A DNA stretch of 18,843 nucleotides from Pseudomonadota bacterium (GCA_023426545.1 JAFAAN010000106.1:1-18843), one strand, 5' to 3'; shown: positions 1-6,980, counted from the first letter of the stretch. The notes: generated by a model from the letters alone, not told the origin. Translations and numbers: made by a program.

Positions 1-45
1 CCGGGGCGGCGCCGCGGGGGCGCTTTTCGTTCCGGTGAAGTTGAA

Positions 46-65
46 GCTTGAATCAGGTTTCAAGC
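46..65. promoter_or_regulatory. 7-bp inverted repeat upstream of the SDR gene (possible operator)
   Basis: GCTTGAA (46-52), a 6-base spacer and TTCAAGC (59-65) form a perfect dyad in an AT-richer patch about 85 bp before the SDR start codon. The size and position suit a dimeric repressor such as a TetR-family protein. A terminator of an upstream gene is the alternative, but no T-run follows. The dyad is seen directly; the function is inferred. Confidence 0.3.
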
Positions 66-149
66 CTCTCGCCGCTGGCCAGCGCGGGCGCGGTTGCGTA
101 CCCTGCGCGGCATTTCATTTCGTACCACCCACCTGCTGGAGAGGGACAC

Positions 150-896
150 ATGCAGCTCAAGGACCTGAAGATCATCGTGACGGGCGGCGCCCAGGGCATG
201 GGCGCCCACTTCGCGCAGCGCCTGCATGAGGCGGGCGCCCAGGTGGCCGTGGGTGACGTCGCCGAGGACCGCCTCGCCGCGCTGCCCGCCGGCATCCACC
301 GCCGCAAGCTGGACGTGTCCTCCGAGGAGGACATCATCTCCTTCGTCGGCTGGGCGCAGGACGCCATGGGCGGCCTCAACGGCCTCATCAACAACGCGGG
401 CATCCTCCGCGACGCGCTGCTGGTGAAGAAGGACCGCACCACGGGCGAGGTGAAGAAGCTGTCCACCGCGGACTGGAACGCCGTCATCGGCGTCAACCTC
501 ACGGGCGCCACGCTGATGGTGCGCGAGGTGGTCGCGAAGATTGCCGAGTCCGGCCAGAAGGGCGGCGTCGTCGTCAACATGTCGTCCATCGCCCGGCACG
601 GCAACCGCGGCCAGTCCAACTACGTGTCCGCGAAGGCGGCGCTGGCGGCCAACACCGTCACCTGGTCGCGCGAGTTCGGCCCCTTCGGCGTGCGCGTGGG
701 CGCGGTGGCCCCGGGCATGATTGAGACGCCGATGACGCAGGGCATGAACCAGAAGGCCCGCGACGCGCTGGTCTCCGCCATCCCCGTGGGCCGCATCGGC
801 GTGCCCGAGGACATCTGGCTCGCGGTGAAGTTCATCATCGAGTGCGACTACTTCAACGGCCGCACCATCGACGTGGACGGCGGCCTCAACTTCTGA
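150..896 (+). CDS. SDR family oxidoreductase (3-oxoacyl-ACP reductase / 3-hydroxyacyl dehydrogenase type)
   Basis: A 248-aa classical short-chain dehydrogenase that should reduce or oxidise a 3-oxo/3-hydroxy (acyl) substrate in the cytoplasm. The ATG at 150 is preceded by GGAGAGG with good spacing; the frame stays open upstream to 48 but lacks a better start. Visible motifs are the cofactor loop TGGAQGMG (residues 11-18), NNAG (81-84), Asn116, Ser145, and the catalytic pair Tyr158 and Lys162 (YVSAK). Asp36 at the end of beta-strand 2 favours NAD(H) over NADP(H). A roughly 12-residue charged insert around 92-104 follows the NNAG strand and is seen in some FabG-like subfamilies. The end PxDIWLAVxFI...GRTIDVDGG is typical. 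The family is certain, but the substrate cannot be read. The gene stands alone on its strand and converges on the transglycosylase. Confidence 0.9.
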   Translation: MQLKDLKIIVTGGAQGMGAHFAQRLHEAGAQVAVGDVAEDRLAALPAGIHRRKLDVSSEEDIISFVGWAQDAMGGLNGLINNAGILRDALLVKKDRTTGEVKKLSTADWNAVIGVNLTGATLMVREVVAKIAESGQKGGVVVNMSSIARHGNRGQSNYVSAKAALAANTVTWSREFGPFGVRVGAVAPGMIETPMTQGMNQKARDALVSAIPVGRIGVPEDIWLAVKFIIECDYFNGRTIDVDGGLNF

Positions 897-912
897 GGCC
901 CCTCCCTGGAGC

Positions 913-943
913 GCCCGGGCGGCACGCCGCCGTGTCCCCGGGC
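913..943. terminator. GC-rich hairpin between convergent genes
   Basis: GCCCGGG (913-919) pairs perfectly with CCCGGGC (937-943). A nested alternative stem, GGCGG/CCGCC (918-922 with 927-931), lies inside it. It sits in the 66-bp gap between the SDR stop and the transglycosylase stop, where a bidirectional terminator is expected. No T-tract is present. Confidence 0.45.
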
Positions 944-962
944 ACTCGCCCGCCGGTGGCAC

Positions 963-3359
963 TCACCGCCGGCTGGCATCGCTGAGGCGCAAGTCCCTCA
1001 GCACCGCGGGCTCGTCCGCGTACAGCAACCTGTAGGCGCTGTAGCTGCCGAGCACCTTCTTCACGTACTCGCGCGTCTCGTCGAAGGAGATGTGCTCCAC
1101 CCACTCGTCGAGCTCCGCCTCGGGCAGCGCGTGCCGCCAGCGCTCCACCGCGCGGGGACCGGCGTTGTAGGCCGCCACCGCGTAGGCGACGTTGCCGCCG
1201 AAGTGCCTGAGCAGCTGCCCCAGGTACGCCGCCCCCAGGCGGATGTTCGTCGTGGGCTGGAGCAGCGCGGACTCGCCCGGCGGCGGCAGGGCCAGCGACT
1301 CCGCCACCTGCCGCGCCGTGGCCGGCATCAGCTGCGCCAGCCCCAGCGCCCCCGTGGCCGAGCGCGCGCGGGCGTTGAAGCGGCTCTCCTCGCGGATGAG
1401 TCCCTGGAGCAGGTCCGGGTCCACGCGGTGGGCGCGGGCATGGCGCGCGATGTGCGCCCGGTAGGCCAGCGGCCACATCGCCTCCCAGATGGGGCGTGAC
1501 GCGGCGCTCAGCGGGCCGCGCACCTCCTGCCGCAGCGACGTCCGCGCCACCTGCCGCGCGGCCCGGCTGCGGCCGGTGCGCCGGAGCGCCTGGTACAGCA
1601 GCCGCGCGGGGGCCTCGGACAGGCCGCGCGCGTCCACCGCCTGGAACTCCTCCGCCGCGCCGGGCACGCCCAGCCGCAGCAGCTCCACGCCCGCGAGGAA
1701 GCGCGCATCCCGGGCGAGCGGGCCCGGGCGCAGCGGCCATCGCTCCTCGGACTCGCCCACCTCCTCCAGCGCTTCCGCCTCCGGGGCACCGGCCCGGCCC
1801 GAGCCCCCCGTGCCCTCCAGGGCCTCGGGGCCGGCGGGCCTGGGGTGCAGCCGTGCCACGCGCTCCGGCGCCAGCAGCGCGAGCCGCGAGCGCGCCAGCA
1901 TTCCGTACCAGGCCACGGGGCGCTCGGTGGCGATGTGCTCGTAGCCGTCGAGCGCCTCGGGCGCGGACGCCCCCGCCTCCTGCACGCGCGCGCGCCAGTA
2001 GCGCGCGCGCCAGAGGGCCTCGTCCGTGCGCGAAGCCTCGGGCAGCGCCTCCACCGCATCCAACGCGGCCAGTGCCTCCGGGGCGTTGGCCTTGCGGGAG
2101 TGCAGCCAGAAGGCGCGGAAGAGCGCCTCCGATGCGAAGTTGCCCGCCGGGTAGCGCCGCGCCGCTTCCTCGTAGCGCGCGAGCGCCGCGTCCACGTCAC
2201 CGGTGCGCTGGAGCAACCAGGCCTCGAAGAAGAGCGCGTCATCCGCGTAGCCGTGGTCCGGGTAGTCCCGCGCGAGCGTGGCGTACGTGTCGATGGCCGC
2301 CTTCGGGTCCACCACCGACTGGGAGTAGCCCAGGGTGTAGAGCGCCTGCGGGCGCAGCTCCGACGTCGCACAGCCCGACACCATGGGACCGAGCACGTCG
2401 ATGGCGCGGCGGTGCTTGCGCTCCTTGCGCAGGGCCCGGCCGTAGGCGAGGTGCGCGCGGCAGGCCAGCGCGTCCGGCATCTCCAGGTGCGGCAACACCC
2501 GGTTCAGCAGGGCCATGCCCGCGTGGTTGCGGTGCAGCTCCACCAGGGCCTCCGCGCGGCGCACCCGCCACTTGAGCGGCAGGGGCAGCCCCTTCAGCCG
2601 CTGCTCCGCGCGCATCGCCTCGCGCGACAGCGGACTCGTGGCCCATACCTCCAGCAGCGCGCGGTGCTCCGCGTTGTACTGCCCCTGCGCGCGCGCCAGG
2701 TCGCAGATGGCGAGCAGCGCCTTCATCCGCAGCGCGTCCGGGCCTCGCGACTGGCGGCTGTCGATGAGCTCCTGGAGCGCCGTCAGCGCGCCCGGGATGT
2801 TGCCCCTCCGCTGGAGCACCCGCGACAGGCTGAAGCGCGCTTCCGGGTAGAGGGGCGAGCCCGGGCTCACCGCGCGGTAGTGCTCCGCCGCCCGGTCCAG
2901 CGCGCGGAGCCGCTCGTGGGCCTGGGCGGCCCGCAGCAGGCCGTGGTCCCTCAGCGCGGCATAGTCCTGCGACAGCGCGGCGAACTCCTCGGCCGCCACC
3001 GCGAACTGGCCCGACCGCAGGGCGCTCTGCGCCATGAGGAAGCGGACCTGCGGGGTGGCCTCCTCCCGGGCGAGCAGCGCCCGCGTGCGCTTGTAGCGGC
3101 CCCGCCGGAACTCGGCGTGCGCCTCCGCCAGCGTGCCCTCCGCGAAGTACGGCGCGAGCTGCTCGGGCCCGAAGGCCTCGGTGGCCAGCTCCCCGTCGGA
3201 GGGCTGCGCCGCCGGCGAGTCGAGCAGTGCCTCCAACCGCTCCTCGGAGAGCACCTCGTCGGGCTCCTCCTCCAGAGGTGCCTGGGCCCGGGACGCAGTC
3301 GCCCCCAGCATGCCCGCGCACGCGAGGAACATCACGGCACCTGCTCGAAGTCCGACCAT
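963..3359 (-). CDS. Slt70-like lytic murein transglycosylase with long TPR-type N-terminal region
   Basis: A 798-aa periplasmic enzyme that should cleave the MurNAc-GlcNAc bond of peptidoglycan, forming 1,6-anhydro ends. I place the start at the ATG at 3359: AGAGGG lies just upstream, and the first 25 residues are a clean signal peptide ending in ASRA before Gln26. The longer open frame to 3725 would run into the divergent gene. Residues 50-560 are helical, Ala/Arg-rich TPR-like repeats, as in the ring of soluble Slt70. The C-terminal SLT domain (about 635-780) shows the catalytic Glu658 in REESRF, then GALGLAQLMPATA and AYNAGPRAVERW. A Gly/Pro/Glu-rich linker lies near residues 500-540. At 798 aa it is longer than E. 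coli Slt (about 645), mostly from extra repeats. The family is secure; which cell-wall process it serves is unknown. Confidence 0.93.
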   Translation of the reverse strand: MVGLRAGAVMFLACAGMLGATASRAQAPLEEEPDEVLSEERLEALLDSPAAQPSDGELATEAFGPEQLAPYFAEGTLAEAHAEFRRGRYKRTRALLAREEATPQVRFLMAQSALRSGQFAVAAEEFAALSQDYAALRDHGLLRAAQAHERLRALDRAAEHYRAVSPGSPLYPEARFSLSRVLQRRGNIPGALTALQELIDSRQSRGPDALRMKALLAICDLARAQGQYNAEHRALLEVWATSPLSREAMRAEQRLKGLPLPLKWRVRRAEALVELHRNHAGMALLNRVLPHLEMPDALACRAHLAYGRALRKERKHRRAIDVLGPMVSGCATSELRPQALYTLGYSQSVVDPKAAIDTYATLARDYPDHGYADDALFFEAWLLQRTGDVDAALARYEEAARRYPAGNFASEALFRAFWLHSRKANAPEALAALDAVEALPEASRTDEALWRARYWRARVQEAGASAPEALDGYEHIATERPVAWYGMLARSRLALLAPERVARLHPRPAGPEALEGTGGSGRAGAPEAEALEEVGESEERWPLRPGPLARDARFLAGVELLRLGVPGAAEEFQAVDARGLSEAPARLLYQALRRTGRSRAARQVARTSLRQEVRGPLSAASRPIWEAMWPLAYRAHIARHARAHRVDPDLLQGLIREESRFNARARSATGALGLAQLMPATARQVAESLALPPPGESALLQPTTNIRLGAAYLGQLLRHFGGNVAYAVAAYNAGPRAVERWRHALPEAELDEWVEHISFDETREYVKKVLGSYSAYRLLYADEPAVLRDLRLSDASRR

Positions 3360-3548
3360 GACCGCCCTCTTCTGTGGACCAGGGGCGGCAATGCATCGAC
3401 ACGCGGCGTGAGTTGGGGAGCCGCCCTCCGTGCGCTTCAGGGCGCGCGCGTCAGCCAGCGGATACAGCGACGGTGTGTGCGCCCGGGACATTGCTCGAAA
3501 CACAACGGCCTCGCTCCGCGCACGTCCGTTGCTGCCCCATGAGAACCA

Positions 3549-3590
3549 ATGCAACTCGATTGCATATGCATCTCGACCGTGACATATGTC
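3549..3590. promoter_or_regulatory. Stacked AT-rich palindromes in a divergent promoter region
   Basis: Three dyads are stacked in 42 bp: ATGCAA-N5-TTGCAT (3549-3565), the exact palindrome TGCATATGCA (3561-3570) and the exact palindrome GACATATGTC (3581-3590). The last two centres are 20 bp apart, two helical turns. TTGCAT (3560-3565) and CATATG (3583-3588) are also separated by 17 bp, so they could form a weak sigma-70-like promoter for the lipoprotein gene starting at 3649. The sequence ATGCATC recurs at 3391, 3566 and 3649. The AT-richness stands out sharply against its surroundings. The dyads are seen directly; the operator role is inferred. Confidence 0.45.
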
Positions 3591-3648
3591 CTGGCCGCGC
3601 GTGGCGACACCTGCCCGCGCCGTTCTCCACCTAGCGCCGGAACACGCG

Positions 3649-4368
3649 ATGCATCTACGAAGTCTCCATCTGGCCCTCCTGGCCGCGACGGCCATCCTCC
3701 TGGGGGGCTGCGGCTCCTCCGACAACCCCGAGCCTCCGGAGTGTGGTGGCCATGGCCACCTGCACGGCGACCACTGCCACTGTGACGCGGGCTACGCCGC
3801 GCAGGGCGACACCTGTGTGCCCTCCGAGGAGCCCGTCGTCGAGTGTGGTGGCCATGGCCACCTGCACGGCGACCACTGCCACTGCGATGAGGGCTACACC
3901 GAGCAGGGCGGCACCTGCGTCCCGTCCGAGGAACCGACGCCCGACTGCGGTGAACACGGCCACGCTCACGGCGACCACTGCCACTGTGACGCCGGACACG
4001 TCGAGCAGGACGGCACCTGCGTCCCGTCTGAAGTGCCCACGCTTGATTGTGGCGAACATGGCCACGCTCACGGCGACCACTGCCACTGCGATGAGGGCTA
4101 TGCCGAGCAGGAGGGCACCTGCGTCCCGTCCGAGCTGCCTGCGCTCGACTGTGGCGAGCACGGCCATGCTCACGGCGACCACTGCCACTGCGACGCGGGC
4201 TACACCGAGCAGGACGGCACCTGCGTCCCGTCCGAAGTGCCTGCGCTCGACTGTGGCGAGCACGGCCACGCCCACGGCGACTACTGCCACTGTGATGCCG
4301 GATACGTCGAGGTGGACGGCACCTGCCTCCCGGAGCCGCCGCCCGGCTCCCCGGAGCAGCCCGGATAA
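3649..4368 (+). CDS. Lipoprotein with six His/Cys-rich EGF-like half repeats, probable metal binder
   Basis: A 239-aa protein that I do not recognise as a named family. The ATG at 3649 gives a lipoprotein signal peptide (hydrophobic residues 8-18, lipobox LGGC, lipidated Cys21); +2 is Gly, so outer-membrane sorting is plausible. From residue 31 to the C-terminus it is six tandem 34-residue units with the pattern [DE]CG-x-HGH-x-HGDHCHCD-x-G[YH]-x5-G-T-C-[VL]-P. Each unit has four Cys (C-x10-C-x-C-x10-C) and four to six His, 30 His in all. The CxCDxGY...GTC part resembles the C-terminal half of an EGF module; the HGHxHGDH stretch is an insert that looks metal-chelating. No upstream Shine-Dalgarno is obvious. 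The neighbour across the divergent promoter is a transglycosylase. Binding of Zn, Cu or Ni is inferred from composition only; a disulfide-bonded adhesive stalk is an alternative. Confidence 0.85.
   Translation: MHLRSLHLALLAATAILLGGCGSSDNPEPPECGGHGHLHGDHCHCDAGYAAQGDTCVPSEEPVVECGGHGHLHGDHCHCDEGYTEQGGTCVPSEEPTPDCGEHGHAHGDHCHCDAGHVEQDGTCVPSEVPTLDCGEHGHAHGDHCHCDEGYAEQEGTCVPSELPALDCGEHGHAHGDHCHCDAGYTEQDGTCVPSEVPALDCGEHGHAHGDYCHCDAGYVEVDGTCLPEPPPGSPEQPG
3739..4350 (+). repeat. Six tandem 102-bp coding repeats
   Basis: Units start at 3739, 3841, 3943, 4045, 4147 and 4249, each 102 bp (34 codons) and in frame; the last decays into a Pro-rich tail. Units 1-2 share GGHGHLHG and units 3-6 share GEHGHAHG, so the array looks built by at least two rounds of duplication. 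Codons differ by synonymous changes, so it is not a very recent expansion. Unit 6 has DY in place of DH, losing one His; unit 3 has Gly-His in place of Gly-Tyr, gaining one. Confidence 0.92.
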
Positions 4369-4454
4369 GCGCGGGTCCCTATTCGGCGCACCCTCCGACA
4401 CCGGCAGCCATGCCCAGGTGCTGAATGACGCGGGGCCAGTGCCACGCCGCCTCC

Positions 4455-4499
4455 GCGCACCAACTACAAGCTGGTGCGCCCATCGGCAGGCGCACCAGC
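4455..4499. terminator. Overlapping alternative hairpins between convergent genes
   Basis: GCTGGTGCGCC (4470-4480), an 8-base loop and GGCGCACCAGC (4489-4499) form a perfect 11-bp stem. The left arm can instead pair with GCGCACCA (4455-4462), giving a competing 8-bp stem. Read on the minus strand, the large stem is followed by TTGTAGTT, so it best suits termination of the protease gene. It lies in the 160-bp gap between the convergent lipoprotein and M91-like genes. Confidence 0.55.
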
Positions 4500-4528
4500 G
4501 GGTCCGAGGGGAGGAGCCTCCCCCGGGC

Positions 4529-5500
4529 TCACTGCTCCAGGTCGCTGACAATCCGGCCCATGGGCGACGGCTCACCGCGCAGCTTCTGGAAGAAGTTCCG
4601 GTTGTCCGTGCCCGAGTCGAAGACGCTCAGGGTCTGGTCGATGCTGTTCCCGTTGGGGCGCATGCCCGAGTAGTCCTGCCGCAGCGGCAGCCCGTGCTCC
4701 GCGCGAAGCTTGTTCTCGCTGGGCGCCCAGCCCGAAGGCGTGTGCGGCGTGGGACGCAGGCCAATCGTCTCGAACTCCTCCGTCAGGCGCAGGCGCTCCT
4801 CGACCGTTTCCTTCATGGCGGACGTGTACTGGGGGTGCTGCTTGAAGACGCCCGCGTCGCCGTGCCTGCTGGCCGCCAGCGGGCTGACCTGGAGCCCGTT
4901 GGCCGCGCGCCAGGCATGAACGGACTCGTGGCCCAGGCTGTTGAAGCGCGGCCCCGCGCCCTGCTCGTCGTACTTGATGTCGCTGGGCCGGCCCGCGCTG
5001 GGCTGACCGCCGTAGCGGTACGCCGGGCGCGTCGAGGCGTAGGTGCCGTCGTTCCGGGGAACGTGCGAGTTCGGCATCTTCGCGTCGTTCCGGCCCGAGG
5101 AGATGTCCATCACCGTCACGGGGTTCCGCGGGGAGCCCGTCACGCCGGGGTTCACGGCCTGCGTCCGGCCGTCGAGCTCCGTCATCAGCCGGCGGCCCTC
5201 GGGCTGGCTCATCAGCCGGTGGGTGGAGCTGCGCACGTCCGACGTGAAGTCCGCGAAGTCCGCGCCGGACTGGCCGCTGTCACGGCGGGTCCGGATGCCC
5301 TGGAGGTCCGGGTGGACCACGCCGTAGTCCGTGGGCTTGAGCTGGTGCTTGCCCGCCTGCAGCTCGCCAGGCGTCGGCCGGGGCACGGCGGGCTTCGCCG
5401 GGGACTCCTGCCTGGGGGACGCGCTGCTGGCGCGGGGACGCGAGGAGGAGGACGCAGGGGGCTTGGGCGCGGAGAAGGAGGGCTTCGAGCGGAGCTTCAT
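4529..5500 (-). CDS. M91-family (NleD/HopH/XopG-like) zinc metalloprotease
   Basis: A 323-aa putative zinc endopeptidase. Residues 1-48 are a Ser/Pro/Lys-rich, probably unfolded leader without a Sec signal. The core carries the zinc motif in SLGHESVHAW (HExxH at 191-195, catalytic Glu192). It is followed by Glu-rich helices (VEERLRLTEEFETIGL, 233-248) that could supply the third ligand, then SENKLRAEHGLPLRQDYSG (261-279). From memory, the combination of GHExxHA, EE-x-TIGL and ENxLRxExGLPLRxxY is the signature of M91, the family of type III effectors NleD, HopH and XopG; NleD cleaves host JNK and p38 kinases. I chose the ATG at 5500 because it has GAGG upstream and lies downstream of the predicted sigma-54 start; the frame runs open to 5569. 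The target is unknown. The protein could be a predation toxin, an inter-strain effector or an internal protease. Confidence 0.75.
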   Translation of the reverse strand: MKLRSKPSFSAPKPPASSSSRPRASSASPRQESPAKPAVPRPTPGELQAGKHQLKPTDYGVVHPDLQGIRTRRDSGQSGADFADFTSDVRSSTHRLMSQPEGRRLMTELDGRTQAVNPGVTGSPRNPVTVMDISSGRNDAKMPNSHVPRNDGTYASTRPAYRYGGQPSAGRPSDIKYDEQGAGPRFNSLGHESVHAWRAANGLQVSPLAASRHGDAGVFKQHPQYTSAMKETVEERLRLTEEFETIGLRPTPHTPSGWAPSENKLRAEHGLPLRQDYSGMRPNGNSIDQTLSVFDSGTDNRNFFQKLRGEPSPMGRIVSDLEQ

Positions 5501-5542
5501 GGGAGCCTCGGGGGCAGGAGGTAGGCGACGCCCTGACACCAG

Positions 5543-5558
5543 AGCATCTCCCGTGCCC
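5543..5558 (-). promoter_or_regulatory. Sigma-54 (-24/-12) promoter of the M91-like protease gene
   Basis: On the minus strand the 16 bases read GGGCACG-GGAG-ATGCT. Compared with the sigma-54 consensus TGGCACG-N4-TTGCW, ten of twelve defined positions match, including the invariant GG (5557-5556) and GC (5545-5544) with exact 10-base spacing. The start of transcription should fall near 5532, giving a leader of about 30 bases before the ATG at 5500. Transcription would then require an enhancer-binding activator, a regulator class that is abundant in myxobacteria. Confidence 0.65.
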
Positions 5559-5664
5559 ACCCAAGGCACGTCAGGCCCCGCGTGGTGCTCCCTGTGATTC
5601 CAATGGGTTCCGAACGCCCAGGGGACGTCCCTGGCCCCCTCGGCCGATGAGTGCGCTCACCGCC

Positions 5665-5682
5665 TGGTGACTGGCGTCACCA
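5665..5682. promoter_or_regulatory. Dyad upstream of the sigma-54 promoter (candidate activator site)
   Basis: TGGTGAC (5665-5671), TGGC and GTCACCA (5676-5682) form a perfect 18-bp inverted repeat. Its centre lies about 140 bp upstream of the predicted transcription start, the usual distance for enhancer-binding-protein sites. Only one copy is visible, whereas activator sites often come in pairs, so the role is inferred. Confidence 0.4.
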
Positions 5683-6413
5683 CCACTGCCACGTCTGACG
5701 GCGAATGGGCTCCACGCGGCGGCGGACGCTGCGGTGCCCCGGCGTCTTGCAGCCACACCGCCTGCCGGCGATGCAGCTCTCCTCGACGCTGTCGTGGGAG
5801 CCCGCGACGGGCGCACGGGGGGTGGAGGTGGAGCGGGATGCGCGGCGTGAGCGCGTCCGGCGGCAACGGTGACAGGCGCTTCCCGGCGTCCAGGGCATCA
5901 TCGCGCCACCTCCCCAGGGACAGGGCTGCACGCACCACGGCACTCCGCTTCGCAAGGGGGCTTCGTCGCCAGTTCCATGGATGGACTCCGGGGCACACGT
6001 CCACTTCATCCAAACGGTCCAGACGGACCACGAAAGGCAACCTTCATGCCCTTCAACGGACAAACGCAGGCCCCTGGTTTTCCTGGCGGCCCCGGAGCGG
6101 GAGCGAGATGAAAGGACTGTGCGCGTGTGAAATAGACAGCACACCGCGCGACGCGGGTGCCACCGGAACACCGCGGCTGGCACCGACAGCCACCGCGAAT
6201 GCGTTCGCCGCGCGCACAGCCGCACACGCCGTCCACGGCGGCCCGTCCGTTACCCGACGCCACCATTCGACTCGCGGGTGACTGGCGGATTGGAGGTGCA
6301 ATCCAGAGATTCTGAGTTATTCAGGAAGAAGCGGTGGGGCCCGTCAGTTCTGGGTAGCGGAAACGGAGGCCCGACCGCATCTTCGGACACGGCGCGAGCG
6401 AGCGCCGCCTCCA
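5683..6413. other. Gene-poor stretch, no convincing coding region
   Basis: Frames are open on both strands, but none has a recognisable domain, a good Shine-Dalgarno or the expected third-position bias. The composition is less GC-rich than in the flanking genes, most clearly at 6000-6350. A small hairpin (GGATTG-N6-CAATCC, 6287-6304) next to an AT-rich patch (6305-6330) is the only structure I can point to. The stretch may be a decayed gene, an upstream control region or spacer. Confidence 0.5.
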
Positions 6414-6431
6414 GGTGGCGGCAGCGCCACC
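6414..6431 (-). terminator. Hairpin downstream of the protease/propeptide genes
   Basis: GGTGGCG (6414-6420), GCAG and CGCCACC (6425-6431) form a perfect 7-bp stem about 67 bp past the stop of the 138-aa gene. An alternative stem can form with GCCGCC just to the left. No T-run follows, so termination is only likely from position. Confidence 0.35.
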
Positions 6432-6497
6432 CGGGCAGCCCTCTTCAGACAGGGAGGGAGTCCCAGACCAGGGGTGCGCGGCGAGGGGCACCCACCG

Positions 6498-6914
6498 CTA
6501 GACGAGGTCGAGGGGCATCATCGTGCCCGCCTCGAACTCCGGGGCGCGACGCAGCTGGTCCAGCACGCGCGGCGCGCAGCGCAGGTGGAGCATGGGCATG
6601 GCGCCCGGCTCGCTCACCGAGCGCACCGCGCCCAGCAGATGGTGTGCCTCCAGCCAGCGCATGAGGCTCTGGTGGAAGCGCGCGCTCTCTGCCAGGCCGG
6701 ATTGGTGCACCTCCGCGCGCGAGCGCAGCGGCGGACGTGGGGACATGCGTCCACGCGCCGCCGCGGGGGGCTCCTCGCGGGGCATCACCGTCACGTCAAT
6801 CCAGTCCGGCTGGGTGTCCGAGCCCGCGGCGCCCGGCAAGGGGCGCACGCGCGCGGATACACCGGGGGCGCCGCCCGCCACGACGTCCCCCCATTCGCCA
6901 TTCTTCCTGCTCAT
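6498..6914 (-). CDS. Putative detached protease propeptide (I9-like) protein, downstream of S8 protease
   Basis: A 138-aa protein of no family I can name with confidence. I chose the ATG at 6914 because GGAGGAAGAGG sits immediately upstream; a TTG at 6968 in the same frame has no such site. Residues 1-75 are Gly/Pro/Arg-rich apart from a strand WIDVTVMP (38-45). Residues 76-95 form a helix (ESARFHQSLMRWLEAHHL), then paired strands (AVRSVSEPGAMPMLHLRC), a second helix (PRVLDQLRRAPEF) and a final strand (MMPLDLV). The order strand-helix-strand-strand-helix-strand is that of the subtilisin propeptide/I9 fold, and the gene follows an S8 protease after 66 bp on the same strand. I infer that it folds or inhibits that protease. 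No signal peptide is present, matching its partner. Confidence 0.7.
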   Translation of the reverse strand: MSRKNGEWGDVVAGGAPGVSARVRPLPGAAGSDTQPDWIDVTVMPREEPPAAARGRMSPRPPLRSRAEVHQSGLAESARFHQSLMRWLEAHHLLGAVRSVSEPGAMPMLHLRCAPRVLDQLRRAPEFEAGTMMPLDLV

Positions 6915-6980
6915 GGCCTCTTCCTCCCCCGGGTCCGGCGCGCGCAATGGCGCCGACCCCGGCTTCAACCACCACCACCG

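Noticed and set aside
1845..3542. 565-codon plus-strand open frame
   Set aside because: Antisense to the transglycosylase gene, which has clear domains and a signal peptide; this frame has none.
3655..4575. 306-codon minus-strand frame with valine-rich repeats
   Set aside because: It is the antisense shadow of the His/Cys repeat array; its repeats mirror the coding repeats and it has no start signal.
5501..5569. Longer N-terminus for the M91-like protease
   Set aside because: These codons lie over and upstream of the predicted sigma-54 promoter, so they would not be in the mRNA.
5677..6225. 182-codon minus-strand frame as a gene
   Set aside because: Cys/Arg/Trp-rich, no domain, no Shine-Dalgarno, and overlapped by equally long frames on both strands.
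6915..6968. Earlier TTG start for the 138-aa propeptide-like protein
   Set aside because: The TTG has no Shine-Dalgarno, whereas the ATG at 6914 has a near-perfect one.
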